Shown here one piece after another: positions 63,917 to 64,000 of a stretch of DNA of 64,000 nt. A program made the position numbers and the translations under genes. The notes beneath the pieces are model-generated. The model searched no databases. It was not told the origin of the DNA and was given only the letters and a program-made list of their open reading frames with translations. The stretch spans positions 459,273-523,272 of the forward strand of contig JACEVL010000337.1 of NCBI GenBank assembly GCA_020284085.1, in the 5' to 3' direction. Source of the stretch: Aporrectodea caliginosa. Lineage: Eukaryota > Annelida > Clitellata > Crassiclitellata > Lumbricidae. Position 1 is the stretch's first letter. Each line of letters opens with the position of its first letter.

Positions 63917-63945
63917 ATTCAATCAATCAATCAATCAAACTCTTA
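63917..63945 (+). repeat. (CAAT)n retroposon-type tail at window edge
   Basis: CAATCAATCAATCAATCAAAC followed by TCTTATATTGAAGCC, probably the 3' end of an element continuing beyond the window. Confidence 0.5.
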
Positions 63946-64000
63946 TATTGAAGCCAAATCAAAACACATAACATTTCAACATAAAAATATCAGGATTGGC

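Overview
The window looks like invertebrate nuclear DNA, probably from a marine animal. It has spliced-looking genes, C2H2 zinc-finger arrays, tRNA-derived SINEs, many non-LTR retrotransposon remnants, long microsatellites and frequent TAGGCCTA-type words. I cannot name the phylum. There is no bacterial operon structure, rRNA gene or CRISPR array. Probable host genes are few: a 960-residue Mab-21/cGAS-like nucleotidyltransferase gene (4909-7791, minus) and two paralogous C2H2 zinc-finger genes (34847-35583, broken; 61767-63723, minus). Almost everything else is mobile DNA.

Left part (1-26 kb): a gag-like fragment; a hAT-type MITE with a perfect 8-bp target-site duplication (TSD); the Mab-21 gene; then a nest in which a SINE is split by a 1.73-kb element with 106-bp inverted repeats, which itself carries two abutting TA-flanked MITEs. 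From 12.4 to 25.6 kb there is a four-level nest. A dead non-LTR retrotransposon is split by a hAT element (with a candidate transposase first exon and an OTU-protease exon). The hAT is split by a 10.3-kb Ty3-like LTR retrotransposon on the minus strand with practically identical 247-bp LTRs. The env-like gene of that retrotransposon is split by a 625-bp piggyBac-like element. The retroelement has gag and pol in one frame separated by a single amber codon, one apparent frameshift in RNase H, and an F-type env-like gene with a candidate splice acceptor.

Middle part (26-45.6 kb): retrotransposon debris (YqaJ-nuclease fragment, several CR1/L2-like and endonuclease fragments) and many pieces of a foldback/MITE group built from a roughly 38-bp minisatellite unit (core GAAGCTGGATTGATGAAAAT) capped by at least four different terminal sequences. 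A 1.87-kb element (35739-37605) with TAGGGTGCATC ends and an 8-bp TSD carries a 201-codon open frame of uncertain family and is inserted in the 5' flank of the first zinc-finger gene.

Right part (45.6-61 kb): no convincing gene. It is a mosaic of diverged copies of one repeat family (TTAACGAC / CTCCTCC / GGACTGGCACTACC words), a 0.9-kb segmental duplication, five tRNA-derived SINE copies, microsatellites, and two TTAACCCTC-ended piggyBac-like elements. It ends in the intact-looking zinc-finger array. Three insertions could be calibrated against uninterrupted paralogous sites inside the window, which makes their boundaries and target duplications unusually secure.
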